Both the position numbers and the translations under genes were made by a program. Below are positions 25,658 to 34,841 of a DNA stretch of 64,000 bases, piece after piece. The number at the start of each line of letters is the position of its first letter. Position 1 is the first letter of the stretch. The DNA is from JAAYFT01 sp036562765 (GTDB taxonomy: Bacteria > Bacillota > Clostridia > Tissierellales > Tissierellaceae): contig DATCJO010000009.1 in assembly GCA_036562765.1 (NCBI GenBank), positions 1-64,000 of the forward strand, in the 5' to 3' direction. Under the pieces are notes generated by a model that saw nothing but the letters and a program-made list of their open reading frames with translations, was not told where the DNA came from and did not search any database.

Positions 25658-26944
25658 ATGTATTTAATAGATAGACTAGATAATGGAATAAGAGTTGTCA
25701 TTGAAAAAATCCCATATATAAATTCTGTTTCAATTGGAGTAATAGTAGAATGTGGCTCAAAGGATGAAAATGATAAAAATAATGGCATTGCTCACTTTGT
25801 TGAGCATATGTTATTTAAAGGAACAGTAAAGAGAACTGCTAAAGAAATAGCAGAAACAATAGACAATATCGGTGGAATATTGAATGCTTTTACTACTAAA
25901 GAAACTACAGTTTATTATGCAAATGTGTTAAGTAACCATATTGAAATTGCAATGGATGTATTAAGCGACATGTTGTTGAATTCAATTTTTAAAGATGAAG
26001 ACATAGAAAAAGAAAAATCTGTTGTATTAGAAGAGCTATATATGTACCATGATTCACCTGAAGATTTAGTAGTTGATTTAATACATGAAATGATGTTTAA
26101 GGGTACAAGCCTTGCTTATAATGTTTTAGGAACGAAAAAAAACATAAAAGCAATAAACAGAAATGAAATATTAAATTTTTATAAGAAAAATTATGTACCT
26201 GAAAAAATGGTAATATCTATTGTTGGAAATATAGATGAAAAAGAATGTTTAAAGATGTTGAAGTTTTATTTTGGACAACTTGCAAAGAATAATACAAACT
26301 ACACATCTAAAATAGAATCTAACAATAATTATGAATTTACTAGCAAAATTAAACATTTATATAAAGATACTGAACAAATCAATTTATGCATTGGTATGGA
26401 AGGGCTTCCTATTACATCATCAAAATTTGAAGCTTTGATGTTGTTGAATAATATTTTTGGTGGAAGTATGAGCTCAAGATTATTTCAAAAAGTAAGAGAA
26501 GATTTGGGACTAGCTTATTCTATTGATACATTTCCTACAGCTTATAAAGAAGTTGGTATTTTAAACTTGTTATTAAGCCTTCATCCTAAACAAATTATAA
26601 AATCTCTTAAGGCAATTTTAGACGAAATTATTAATTTAAGAGAAAATTTAATTACAAAAGAAGAGCTAGAAAAAGCAAAGGATCAATTAAAGGGAAGTTA
26701 TATATTAGACATGGAAAACACCTTTAACAGAATGCTTGAAATTGGCAAAACTATGATTATATTCAATAAAATATTTACTCAGAAAGAAATATTAAGTAAA
26801 ATAGATTCAATTAGTATTGAAGACATATATGAAGTAAGTAGAATTATTTTTAACCGTAAAAAATTTAATATAGCATATGTAGGTAAAGTTAAAAATGTAA
26901 ATGAAAATAAAATAAAAGAAATAATTTTTGAGGAGGGTAAATGA
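25658..26944 (+). CDS. M16 family zinc peptidase (MlpA/YmxG-like)
   Basis: 428 residues with the inverted zinc motif HFVEH (His46, Glu49, His50) and the downstream conserved Glu in SVVLEELYMYHDSPED. The second M16 half includes GGSMSSRLFQKVREDLGLAYS, typical of processing-peptidase-like proteins. Orthologues after pnp-ylxY in Bacilli are MlpA/YmxG. Cytoplasmic: no signal peptide. Substrate unknown. Stop overlaps the following dut start region. Confidence 0.92.
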   Translation: MYLIDRLDNGIRVVIEKIPYINSVSIGVIVECGSKDENDKNNGIAHFVEHMLFKGTVKRTAKEIAETIDNIGGILNAFTTKETTVYYANVLSNHIEIAMDVLSDMLLNSIFKDEDIEKEKSVVLEELYMYHDSPEDLVVDLIHEMMFKGTSLAYNVLGTKKNIKAINRNEILNFYKKNYVPEKMVISIVGNIDEKECLKMLKFYFGQLAKNNTNYTSKIESNNNYEFTSKIKHLYKDTEQINLCIGMEGLPITSSKFEALMLLNNIFGGSMSSRLFQKVREDLGLAYSIDTFPTAYKEVGILNLLLSLHPKQIIKSLKAILDEIINLRENLITKEELEKAKDQLKGSYILDMENTFNRMLEIGKTMIIFNKIFTQKEILSKIDSISIEDIYEVSRIIFNRKKFNIAYVGKVKNVNENKIKEIIFEEGK

Positions 26945-27375
26945 TGAAAGTTAAAGTAATTAACAAAAGTAGTTTTGATCTACCAGAATATGAAACCGAA
27001 GGGTCATCAGGTCTTGATTTGAAAGCAAATATAGAAAATCCAATAACACTGAATCCACTTGAAAGAGCTTTAATACCTACAGGATTATATATTTCAATTC
27101 CAAAGGGCTATGAGGCACAAATACGTGGAAGGTCTGGACTTGCATTAAAACACGGTATTACATTAGCAAATGGCATAGGAACAATCGATAGTGACTATAG
27201 AGGGGAAATAAAAGTCATATTAATAAATTTGGGAAATGAACCTTATACAATTAATAAAGGAGATAGAATTGCACAAATGGTATTTATGAGGTATGAAAAA
27301 GCTGAATTTGAATTAGTAGATGAACTGGATAATACTTCAAGAGGAGAAGGTGGATTTGGTCATTCAGGTTATTAA
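26944..27375 (+). CDS. dut: dUTP diphosphatase
   Basis: Hydrolyses dUTP to dUMP, preventing uracil incorporation. All five trimeric dUTPase motifs are present: SGLDLKA, GRSGLALKHGI, GTIDSDYRGEI, GDRIAQMVF and the C-terminal RGEGGFGHSG. About 143 residues. Two adjacent ATGs exist; 26944 has better spacing from GAGGAGGG than 26941. The gene overlaps or abuts the M16 peptidase stop, so the two are co-translated. Confidence 0.96.
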   Translation: MKVKVINKSSFDLPEYETEGSSGLDLKANIENPITLNPLERALIPTGLYISIPKGYEAQIRGRSGLALKHGITLANGIGTIDSDYRGEIKVILINLGNEPYTINKGDRIAQMVFMRYEKAEFELVDELDNTSRGEGGFGHSGY

Positions 27376-27416
27376 ATATCAAGTATGATTTTATCATAAA
27401 TGATAATCAAAACACA

Positions 27417-27445
27417 TTCATAAATTATCTAATTTAAAATATAAT
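27417..27445 (+). promoter_or_regulatory. Probable promoter of ymxH
   Basis: TTCATA (27417-27422), 17-base spacer, TATAAT (27440-27445) in the AT-rich gap after dut. The -35 match is moderate. Confidence 0.5.
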
Positions 27446-27499
27446 TATATAAAAAAAATAATTAACAATTTATACAAATTAACACTTAGGGGGGATAAC

Positions 27500-27745
27500 T
27501 TGAGATTTAGCGAACTTGGGCAAAAAGAAATTGTAAATTTAAATAATGGGGGAAGATTGGGACTTATAGCTGACTGTGATTTGATAATTGATGAGGAAAA
27601 TGGTAAAATCATTTCTCTGTTAGTTCCTGAAAGGAAACTTAGCCTTAGATTATTAGGTCTAGATAATTTAGAAACAGAAATTCCATGGGAGTCAATAAGA
27701 AAAATTGGTTATGATATGATTATAATTGAAACTGACCCAATTTAA
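27500..27745 (+). CDS. ymxH: YlmC/YmxH family PRC-barrel protein
   Basis: 81 residues, TTG start behind a GGGGGG stretch. The sequence (RFSELGQKEIVNLNNGGRLG ... IPWESIRKIGYDMIII) is that of the short PRC-barrel proteins YlmC/YmxH found near sporulation and wall genes in Firmicutes. Molecular function is unknown. It lies after the M16 peptidase as in B. subtilis, but as a one-gene unit with its own promoter and terminator. Confidence 0.85.
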   Translation: MRFSELGQKEIVNLNNGGRLGLIADCDLIIDEENGKIISLLVPERKLSLRLLGLDNLETEIPWESIRKIGYDMIIIETDPI

Positions 27746-27760
27746 TAATCAATTTTTTAT

Positions 27761-27793
27761 AAAACATATATCGTTATGATATATGTTTTTTTA
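27761..27793 (+). terminator. Rho-independent terminator after ymxH
   Basis: AAACATATATC (27762-27772), loop GTTAT, GATATATGTTT (27778-27788), followed by a T-run. Perfect 11-bp stem, AT-rich. Confidence 0.8.
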
Positions 27794-27801
27794 TTTGATT
27801 A

Positions 27802-27827
27802 ATTTCCTGCATACATTTCCTGCATAC
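27802..27827. repeat. Two tandem copies of a 13-bp unit
   Basis: ATTTCCTGCATAC occurs at 27802-27814 and again at 27815-27827, followed by a partial third copy (ATTTA). It lies between the ymxH terminator and tepA. Confidence 0.9.
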
Positions 27828-27888
27828 ATTTAATTGAAAAGCAAAAGATAATAATATTACTTAAATAATACAAGGAGGTAGTTATAAT

Positions 27889-28575
27889 ATGGTAGATAAA
27901 AATAATAAAGATATTATTGAGAATGAAAAAATAGAAAACATAAAAGAATTTGGGGTATCTAATTTACCAGAAGCTAAAAACAATATTCAATTCATATCAA
28001 TCATAGGTGAAATTGAAGGACATAGCTTAGTACCAAGTGATAAAAAAGCCACTAAATATGAACATATTATTCCAATATTAATAGCAGCTCAACAAGATCC
28101 CAAAATCGAAGGTTTATTTATTATTCTTAACACTGTAGGTGGCGATGTGGAAGCAGGTTTAGCTTTAGCAGAATTAATAAATTCTATTGAAAAACCAAAG
28201 GTCTCACTAGTTCTTGGCGGAAGTCACAGTATTGGCGTACCATTAGCTACATCTACTGATTATTCTTTTATTGTACCAACTGCTACAATGACAATCCATC
28301 CTATTCGAACTACTGGATTAGTTATTGGTGTCCCTCAAACATATAGATACTTTGAAAGAATGCAAGAAAGGATCATTAGTTTTATACTTAGAACATCTGA
28401 TATTGATAGAGAAACATTAAAAAGCCTTATGTATGCAACTGATGAAATTGCAAATGATGTTGGTACTATTTTAGTAGGAGAAGAAGCTGTTAAGTATAAA
28501 TTAATCGATGAAGTTGGTGGTTTCTCTAAAGCACTAAAAAAATTAAACGAAATGATAGAAGGAAAAAATAAATAG
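27889..28575 (+). CDS. tepA: ClpP-like serine protease TepA/YmfB
   Basis: 228 residues of the ClpP/crotonase fold. The nucleophile region is GGSHSIGVPLATS and the catalytic His lies in TMTIHPIRTTG, with the oxyanion segment NTVGGDVEAG. It differs from ClpP by a charged N-terminal extension and lacks ClpP signature spacing. B. subtilis YmfB (TepA) is a ClpP-like protease linked to spore outgrowth, next to spoIIIE as here. RBS AAGGAGG. Confidence 0.88.
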   Translation: MVDKNNKDIIENEKIENIKEFGVSNLPEAKNNIQFISIIGEIEGHSLVPSDKKATKYEHIIPILIAAQQDPKIEGLFIILNTVGGDVEAGLALAELINSIEKPKVSLVLGGSHSIGVPLATSTDYSFIVPTATMTIHPIRTTGLVIGVPQTYRYFERMQERIISFILRTSDIDRETLKSLMYATDEIANDVGTILVGEEAVKYKLIDEVGGFSKALKKLNEMIEGKNK

Positions 28576-28592
28576 AATAGGTTAAAAATCTA

Positions 28593-28601
28593 TGCTATAA
28601 T
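28593..28601 (+). promoter_or_regulatory. Extended -10 promoter before uppP
   Basis: TGCTATAAT, an extended -10 element, 32 bases upstream of the uppP start. No convincing -35 box, as expected for extended -10 promoters. Confidence 0.6.
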
Positions 28602-28632
28602 AACTACAGTATTAATAAAAGGGGGAATTTTT

Positions 28633-29457
28633 TTGAATTTATTTGAATCAATTGTACTAGGAATCATTCAAGGAATTACTGAATTTCTACCAATAAGTAG
28701 TTCGGGTCATTTAACTTTGTTGCAACATTTGTTTGGAATTAAAGAAGGTAATTTATTTTTTACGGTAATGTTGCACTTTGGTACTTTAATCTCTATATTT
28801 GTGGTGTATTTCAATGATATAATAAAAATAATAAAAGAATTTTTTGTGCTTATATTTTCTATTTTTAAAGGAAGAAAAATAAAAAATTTAAGTAAATATC
28901 AAAAACTAGCCATTTTAATTATTATTAGCTCTATTCCAACAGCAATTATTGGATTTTTATTTGAAGATTTTTTTGAATCTTTATTTTCTTCTATATTGCC
29001 AATAGGCTTTGCTTTTATAATAACAGGCTTTTTACTTTGGGTTTCAGAAAAAAAATCATTTCAAAATAAAAATATAAATAATATGTCAATATTTGATGCT
29101 TTTTTGATAGGCACAGCTCAAGGTATTGCAATTATTCCTGGTATTTCCAGATCTGGTTCTACAATTGTAGCAGGTTTATTAAGAGGCTTAAATAAGCCAT
29201 TAGTAACTGAATACTCATTTTTATTAGCTTTACCTGTTACTTTTGGAGCAACTATATTAAAAATTATAGAAATATCAAAATCAGAAACTACATTATTAAT
29301 AAACTTTCCACTAGTATTAGGAGTTGTTATCTCTACTATAGTAGGTATATTGTCTATTAAATTCTTGATTAATTTAATAAATAAAAATAAATTACATTAT
29401 TTTTCATATTATCTTTGGATATTAGGAACACTAGTTATTTTAAGCCAATTAATATAG
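28633..29457 (+). CDS. uppP: Undecaprenyl-diphosphatase (BacA family)
   Basis: Membrane phosphatase recycling undecaprenyl-PP to the carrier lipid; overproduction gives bacitracin resistance in other bacteria. 274 residues, about eight membrane helices. Motif 1 is GIIQGITEFLPISSSGHL with the catalytic Glu, motif 2 IPGISRSGSTI with the conserved Arg. TTG start behind GGGGGA. It complements uppS at 6986, which makes the lipid. Confidence 0.96.
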   Translation: MNLFESIVLGIIQGITEFLPISSSGHLTLLQHLFGIKEGNLFFTVMLHFGTLISIFVVYFNDIIKIIKEFFVLIFSIFKGRKIKNLSKYQKLAILIIISSIPTAIIGFLFEDFFESLFSSILPIGFAFIITGFLLWVSEKKSFQNKNINNMSIFDAFLIGTAQGIAIIPGISRSGSTIVAGLLRGLNKPLVTEYSFLLALPVTFGATILKIIEISKSETTLLINFPLVLGVVISTIVGILSIKFLINLINKNKLHYFSYYLWILGTLVILSQLI

Positions 29458-29479
29458 TCTTGAAATAGAGGTGACATCT

Positions 29480-31642
29480 TTGAATAGGGAAAAATCAACA
29501 ACTAAAGAAAAAAAGAAAAAAACAAATAATACTGGATATAATAAGGATATTTATGGAATAGTTATTATTGCATTTGGTTTATTATCTATGTTGAGTTTAT
29601 TTAGTACCAAAATGGGAATAATAGGCTCATTTATTGCTGGTACTTCATTCTCTTTTATGGGATTTGGCGCATATTTTTTCCCAATTGTAATAATGTTTAT
29701 TGGTGCAACTTTTATTTTTAAAAGGTATAATTTCAATGAAAAGAAAGTCATTATATCTACATTAATGTTGTTTTTATGTTTGTTAATTTTCCTAGATCGA
29801 GATATTCCTCAGGATTTAACTTTTTTAGATAGAATTAAAAACTCTATATCTTTAAGTAAAGTTGGAAAAGGTGGAGGTATAATAGGCAGTTTCTTTGGTT
29901 TCTTTTTCTATAAACTATTTGGCTCCGGAACATATATTATCTTAGGTTTTGCTGTAATTGCAAATCTAATTATAATAACAAACAAAAACTTAAGCGAAAT
30001 TATAAAAAATATTTTCTTACCAATTAAAAAACTCTCTTCAAAGAATAATAAACCAAATATATCAAATACAACAGCTATGAATAACGTTAAAAATGACATA
30101 AATGTTATCGACTATAGTAAAAGTCAAAAAACACCTTCAAAAGAAATCAGTATAAAAGATGAAAAAGAGGACATTCAAAATGAAATTAAAATAAATATAA
30201 GCAAGAAAACAGATTCTTATATAACTCCTCCTTTAACATTATTAAGGTCTCCAGCTATTAATATAAATAACAGTAATGAAAAGGAGATTCTAAATAACGC
30301 CAAAATTATCGAAGAAACTATGAAAAATTTTGGAATTGATGCTAAAGTTATTGAAATTAATGTTGGTCCAACAATAACATGTTACGAATTACAACCTTCA
30401 CCAGGAGTAAAACTTAGCAGAATTGTTTCATTAGCTGATAATATTGCATTAAGCTTAGCATCTTCAGATATTAGAATTGAAGCTCCAATACCTGGAAAAT
30501 CTGCAGTTGGAATTGAAGTTCCAAATAAAGTAAAGACAAAAGTGTTATTAAAAGAAATAATACTTTCAAAGGAATTTCAAGAACTAGATTCAAATTTACC
30601 TCTTGCATTAGGAAAAGATGTTTCCGGAAAGGTTGTAGTATCTTCTATTGATAAAATGCCCCACTTACTAATAGCTGGTGCTACTGGATCTGGAAAATCA
30701 GTTTGCATAAATACAATAATCACAAGCATAATTTATAAAGCATCTCCTGAAGATGTTAAATTATTATTAATTGATCCTAAAGTTGTGGAATTAAGTGTTT
30801 ACAATGGTATTCCACATCTGTTGATTCCAGTTGTAACTGATCCAAAAAAAGCTGCTTCTGCACTAAACTGGGCAGTTAATGAAATGGAAAAAAGATATAA
30901 ATTATTTGCTGAAAAAAGCGTAAGAGATATTAAAGCTTATAATAATAAAGTTACAAATCCAGAAGAAAAACTTCCTAAAATTGTAATTATAATTGATGAG
31001 CTTGCAGATTTAATGATGGTTGCAGCAGAAGAAATTGAAGATTACATCTGCAGACTTGCTCAAATGGCTAGAGCTGCTGGAATTCATCTAATTGTAGCAA
31101 CACAAAGGCCATCCGTAGATGTTATTACAGGAACTATAAAAGCTAATATCCCATCTAGGATATCCTTTGCAGTTTCTTCACAAGCAGATTCAAGGACAAT
31201 ACTTGATATGGCAGGAGCTGAAAAACTCTTGGGGAACGGGGATATGTTATTCTTCCCTTCATATTATCCAAAGCCAGTTAGAATTCAAGGTGCATTTATT
31301 TCAGATGAAGAAGTAGAAGCAATAGTAAAATCAATTTCAGTTGAAGATAATAGCCAATACGATACAAATATTATAGAAAAAATTGAAAGCCCAAAAGATA
31401 TTATTTTTGAAGATGGAGATGAGCTTTTGCCTGAGGCAATATCACTTGTAGTTGAAGAAGGACAAGCATCAATTTCATTGTTACAAAGAAAACTAAAAAT
31501 TGGGTATGCAAGGGCTGCAAGATTAATAGATGAAATGGAAGAAAGAGGTATTGTAGGAGGATATGAAGGCAGTAAACCAAGAAAAGTACTAATTACACCA
31601 GAAGAACTGGAATCTTTATCTAGGAGTGATAATAATGAATGA
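29480..31642 (+). CDS. spoIIIE: FtsK/SpoIIIE-family DNA translocase
   Basis: Septum-anchored ATP-driven DNA pump for chromosome segregation into the forespore or through division septa. 720 residues: four membrane helices in the first ~175, a variable linker to about 260, motor domains with Walker A GATGSGKSV near 407 and Walker B IVIIIDELADLM near 510, and a C-terminal gamma winged helix (SISLLQRKLKIGYARAARLIDEME) for sequence recognition. I use TTG 29480, six bases after GAGGTG. Position after tepA supports SpoIIIE naming over a second FtsK. Confidence 0.94.
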   Translation: MNREKSTTKEKKKKTNNTGYNKDIYGIVIIAFGLLSMLSLFSTKMGIIGSFIAGTSFSFMGFGAYFFPIVIMFIGATFIFKRYNFNEKKVIISTLMLFLCLLIFLDRDIPQDLTFLDRIKNSISLSKVGKGGGIIGSFFGFFFYKLFGSGTYIILGFAVIANLIIITNKNLSEIIKNIFLPIKKLSSKNNKPNISNTTAMNNVKNDINVIDYSKSQKTPSKEISIKDEKEDIQNEIKINISKKTDSYITPPLTLLRSPAININNSNEKEILNNAKIIEETMKNFGIDAKVIEINVGPTITCYELQPSPGVKLSRIVSLADNIALSLASSDIRIEAPIPGKSAVGIEVPNKVKTKVLLKEIILSKEFQELDSNLPLALGKDVSGKVVVSSIDKMPHLLIAGATGSGKSVCINTIITSIIYKASPEDVKLLLIDPKVVELSVYNGIPHLLIPVVTDPKKAASALNWAVNEMEKRYKLFAEKSVRDIKAYNNKVTNPEEKLPKIVIIIDELADLMMVAAEEIEDYICRLAQMARAAGIHLIVATQRPSVDVITGTIKANIPSRISFAVSSQADSRTILDMAGAEKLLGNGDMLFFPSYYPKPVRIQGAFISDEEVEAIVKSISVEDNSQYDTNIIEKIESPKDIIFEDGDELLPEAISLVVEEGQASISLLQRKLKIGYARAARLIDEMEERGIVGGYEGSKPRKVLITPEELESLSRSDNNE

Positions 31643-32960
31643 AATTAAAATTTCAATAATTACTTTAGGATGTGCAAAAAATGAAATAGATTCAGAACTT
31701 ATGATGAGCATTTTAAAAGACAACAATTATACAGTAACAAATGACTTAAATGAAGCAAATATCATTATAGTTAATACATGTGGATTCATAGATAAGGCAA
31801 AAGAGGAATCTATTGAAGCTATATGGGAAATGACTAAGTATAAAAGATATGGAAAATGTAAATATCTAATACTATCTGGATGCCTTGCTGAAAGGTATCC
31901 TAAAGAGTTAATGGATGAAATACCAGAAGTTGATGGAATTATTGGTACTGGCAATATTAAATATATAGCAACTATTATTGATGAATTGAACAATAACAAA
32001 GGAAAAATCATTAAAATAGGTAATATTAATGAAAAGTATCTTGAAGGAGTAAAGAGAATAAGTTTCAACCCAACAGAATATGTAAGAATTTCAGAAGGTT
32101 GCAATAATAATTGTACTTATTGCATTATCCCTAAATTAAGAGGGAAATACAGAAGTCGTAGTATGGAAGATATCATAAATGAAGTCAAATACTTGGCTGA
32201 TAATGGCGTTAAAGAAATTATTTTGATAGGGCAAAACACATCTGATTATGGTATTGATTTGTATGGTAAATATTGTTTAAACAAATTATTAGATAACTTA
32301 AACAGAATTGATGGCATACAGTGGATACGAATTCTATATTTATATCCTGATAATTTTAATAATGATTTAATAAAATCCATTAGGGATAATGAAAAAGTAG
32401 TTAAATATGTAGATATACCTTTGCAACATGTAAATAATAGAATATTAAAATTGATGAACCGAAAAACTACAAAAGAAAAAATAATATCTTTAATAACTAA
32501 ACTTAGAGAAGAAATCCCAGATATAGTTATTAGAACAACTTTTATAGTCGGTTTTCCAGGAGAAAAAGATGAAGAATTTAATGAATTAGTTGATTTCATT
32601 AAAGATATAAAGTTTGAAAGATTAGGAGTATTTCCTTATTCAAGAGAAGAAGGAACACCTGCATATAAATTGCCTAATCAAATACCAGAAAAAATTAAAA
32701 TATTGAGAAGAGATAAAATAATGGAGGTTCAAAGAGAAATATCTGAAAAAATTATGGCTAGAAACGTAGGGAAAATACTAACTGTTTTAATTGAAGATAA
32801 AATTGATGAAAACACTTATATTGGAAGGTCTTATATGGATAGCCCTGAAATTGATGGTGTTATATATGTTAGAAGTAAGAATGATTTAAAACTGGGAAAT
32901 TTCACTGAAGTTAAAATTACAGATAGTTTAGAGTACGATCTGATAGGGGAGGTAATCTAA
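31635..32960 (+). CDS. rimO: Ribosomal protein S12 methylthiotransferase RimO
   Basis: Radical SAM enzyme that methylthiolates an aspartate of ribosomal protein S12. N-terminal cluster domain (LGCAKNEIDSE), radical SAM CNNNCTYC near residue 155, C-terminal TRAM domain. The ITLGCAKN opening and EGCNNNCTYCIIPKLRG mark RimO rather than MiaB (which is at 53056). ATG 31635 follows AGGAGTG and overlaps the spoIIIE stop by eight bases. 441 residues. Confidence 0.94.
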   Translation: MNEIKISIITLGCAKNEIDSELMMSILKDNNYTVTNDLNEANIIIVNTCGFIDKAKEESIEAIWEMTKYKRYGKCKYLILSGCLAERYPKELMDEIPEVDGIIGTGNIKYIATIIDELNNNKGKIIKIGNINEKYLEGVKRISFNPTEYVRISEGCNNNCTYCIIPKLRGKYRSRSMEDIINEVKYLADNGVKEIILIGQNTSDYGIDLYGKYCLNKLLDNLNRIDGIQWIRILYLYPDNFNNDLIKSIRDNEKVVKYVDIPLQHVNNRILKLMNRKTTKEKIISLITKLREEIPDIVIRTTFIVGFPGEKDEEFNELVDFIKDIKFERLGVFPYSREEGTPAYKLPNQIPEKIKILRRDKIMEVQREISEKIMARNVGKILTVLIEDKIDENTYIGRSYMDSPEIDGVIYVRSKNDLKLGNFTEVKITDSLEYDLIGEVI

Positions 32961-33505
32961 TGAATTTAGCCAATAAGATTACCATTTTTAGAGTATTACT
33001 GGTACCAATTTTTATATTAGTACTATATTCAGAAATTAGATATAATAACTTTATTGCAGCACTTATTTTTGTAATAGCTTCCCTGACTGATACATTAGAT
33101 GGATATATAGCTAGAAGCAAAAATATGATAACAAATTTTGGAAAATTTGTTGACCCTTTAGCAGATAAAATATTAGTTTCTGCTGCATTGATTTCTTTAG
33201 TTGAAATGGGAAAGATCCCGGCTTGGGTTGTAATAATAATTATTGCAAGGGAATTTTTAATCTCTGGATTTAGAATAATTGCTGCTTCAGAAGGCATTAC
33301 TATTGCTGCAAGTCCCTTAGGAAAAATAAAAACGATTACACAGTTAATTGCGATAATTTTATTATTGATTAACAACTTCCCCTTTTATCTGATAAATATA
33401 CCAGTTGATATGATTTTATTATATATATCTTTATTTTTCACTGTTTTATCTGGAATTGATTATATATACAAAAATAGGTCTGCTTTAAAAACTGGAGTTA
33501 AATAA
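32960..33505 (+). CDS. pgsA: CDP-diacylglycerol-glycerol-3-phosphate phosphatidyltransferase
   Basis: Makes phosphatidylglycerophosphate at the membrane. The CDP-alcohol phosphotransferase motif is intact as DTLDGYIAR ... GKFVDPLAD. 181 residues with several hydrophobic helices. The start overlaps the rimO stop by one base (TAATG). Uses the CDP-diacylglycerol made by CdsA. Confidence 0.95.
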   Translation: MNLANKITIFRVLLVPIFILVLYSEIRYNNFIAALIFVIASLTDTLDGYIARSKNMITNFGKFVDPLADKILVSAALISLVEMGKIPAWVVIIIIAREFLISGFRIIAASEGITIAASPLGKIKTITQLIAIILLLINNFPFYLINIPVDMILLYISLFFTVLSGIDYIYKNRSALKTGVK

Positions 33506-33521
33506 GTAAAAGGTGATTTTT

Positions 33522-34751
33522 ATGAAAGCAGAAATAATAACTATTGGAACAGAAATTACTACAGGAAGCATACTAAATACAAATAGTAAATTTTTGTCTT
33601 CAAAGTTGTTAGAACTTGGTATAGAAGTATGCTATCATACTTCTGTCGATGATAGTGCTGAAAGAATTAAAGAAGCAATTGATATTTCTTTAAAAAGAGC
33701 TGATATTATTATTACAACTGGAGGATTAGGGCCAACTTATGATGATTTAACTAAGGAAATTATTTCTGAAGCTTTAGGTTTAAAACTTATAGAAGATGAA
33801 AAAATGTTGGAAATTATTAAAGATAAGTTTTCTAAATTAAACAGAAAAATGCCAGATAATAACCTAAAATTAGCAAAGAAACCTGAAAATAGTGTTTTTT
33901 TATCCAATAAGATAGGAACAGCTCCTGGAATCTTTTTAAAGGCTGATAATAAGATTATTATAATGTTGCCTGGACCTCCATCTGAAATGGAAGAAATGTT
34001 TAATAATGAAGTTATACCATTGATTCCACAAGAACAATTTGTTATTAAAAAGTCTATTAATATCACTGATATTGGAGAATCACAAGTTGAAATGGAATTA
34101 AGGGATTTGATAAATAGTGACCCAGAAATTTACATAGCAACTTTTGCTAAGGGAAATGAAGTTGAAATTAAATTAATTGGAAAAAGCCATGATAAAATTT
34201 CTTTAGAGAATAAGCTTAATCATTATATAAAAATCATTGAAGAAAAATTTAATGATTATATTTATGGATATGATAATATCCCTATAGAGGAAATCGTATT
34301 TAATATTTTAAAAGAAAAGAATTATAAAATAGGATTTGCAGAATCCTGTACCGGAGGTCTTATTAGCAGTACATTATGCAGAATACCAGGTGCATCAAAT
34401 GTATTCGATAGAGGAATAGTTAGTTATAGCATTAAATCAAAAATAGAAGAATTAGGAATAAATTCCTCAATAATAGAAGAATTTGGTGTAGTAAGCAAAG
34501 AAACAGCTATAGAAATGGCAAAAGGGCTTCTTAAAAGAAATGACATAGACATTGCACTATCTATAACTGGGCTTGCTGGACCTGATGGTGGTACTGAAGA
34601 AAAACCTGTAGGATTAGTATATATATGTATTTCAAATAGGGAAAAAATAGTGCCAATAAAATGTAATTTTTCAGGAAATAGAAAAGCTATTCAAGATAAA
34701 GCTGTAAAAAAGGCATTTTTTGAGTTAAGGAAATTTTTAATAAATTTATGA
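33522..34751 (+). CDS. cinA: CinA: competence/damage-inducible protein, NMN deamidase
   Basis: Two-domain protein: an N-terminal MoaB/MogA-like domain (IITIGTEITTGSILNTNS; TTGGLGPTYDD) and, from about residue 265, a PncC-type nicotinamide mononucleotide amidohydrolase domain (FAESCTGGLISS ... LAGPDGGTEEKPVGLVY). 409 residues. The start at ATG 33522 follows AAAGGTGA; an upstream GTG (33513) lies inside that RBS. cinA directly upstream of recA is a long-known arrangement. Confidence 0.94.
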   Translation: MKAEIITIGTEITTGSILNTNSKFLSSKLLELGIEVCYHTSVDDSAERIKEAIDISLKRADIIITTGGLGPTYDDLTKEIISEALGLKLIEDEKMLEIIKDKFSKLNRKMPDNNLKLAKKPENSVFLSNKIGTAPGIFLKADNKIIIMLPGPPSEMEEMFNNEVIPLIPQEQFVIKKSINITDIGESQVEMELRDLINSDPEIYIATFAKGNEVEIKLIGKSHDKISLENKLNHYIKIIEEKFNDYIYGYDNIPIEEIVFNILKEKNYKIGFAESCTGGLISSTLCRIPGASNVFDRGIVSYSIKSKIEELGINSSIIEEFGVVSKETAIEMAKGLLKRNDIDIALSITGLAGPDGGTEEKPVGLVYICISNREKIVPIKCNFSGNRKAIQDKAVKKAFFELRKFLINL

Positions 34752-34771
34752 TTGACTCCAGTCAATTTTTA
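34751..34771 (+). terminator. cinA terminator overlapping the recA promoter
   Basis: ATTGAC (34751-34756), loop TCCA, GTCAAT (34761-34766), then TTTTTA. The left arm contains the recA -35 box, so one sequence serves both purposes. Confidence 0.6.
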
Positions 34772-34780
34772 TTATATTAT
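34752..34780 (+). promoter_or_regulatory. recA promoter
   Basis: TTGACT (34752-34757), 17-base spacer, TATTAT (34775-34780). Predicted start near 34787, right at the SOS box. Confidence 0.8.
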
Positions 34781-34785
34781 ATATT

Positions 34786-34799
34786 TGAACGAATGTTCG
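34786..34799 (+). promoter_or_regulatory. LexA operator (SOS box) of recA
   Basis: TGAACGAATGTTCG matches the Gram-positive SOS box CGAAC-N4-GTTCG at all but the first base. It overlaps the predicted transcription start, so bound LexA would block initiation. lexA itself is at 45338. Confidence 0.9.
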
Positions 34800-34807
34800 T
34801 ATATAGA

Positions 34808-34841
34808 AAGGGGTGAATCCAGTTAATCTGGAATTATTATG
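34808..34841 (+). promoter_or_regulatory. Hairpin between Shine-Dalgarno and ATG of recA
   Basis: The only strong RBS, AAAGGGGTGA, is at 34808-34817, more than 20 bases from ATG 34839. Between them TCCAG (34818-34822), loop TTAAT and CTGGA (34828-34832) form a perfect five-pair hairpin that would bring the RBS close to the start codon when folded. Confidence 0.55.

Noticed and set aside
27386..27410. Terminator after dut
   Set aside because: The possible stem TGATT..ATCAT/ATGATAATCA needs a two-base bulge and lacks a T-run, so support is too weak.
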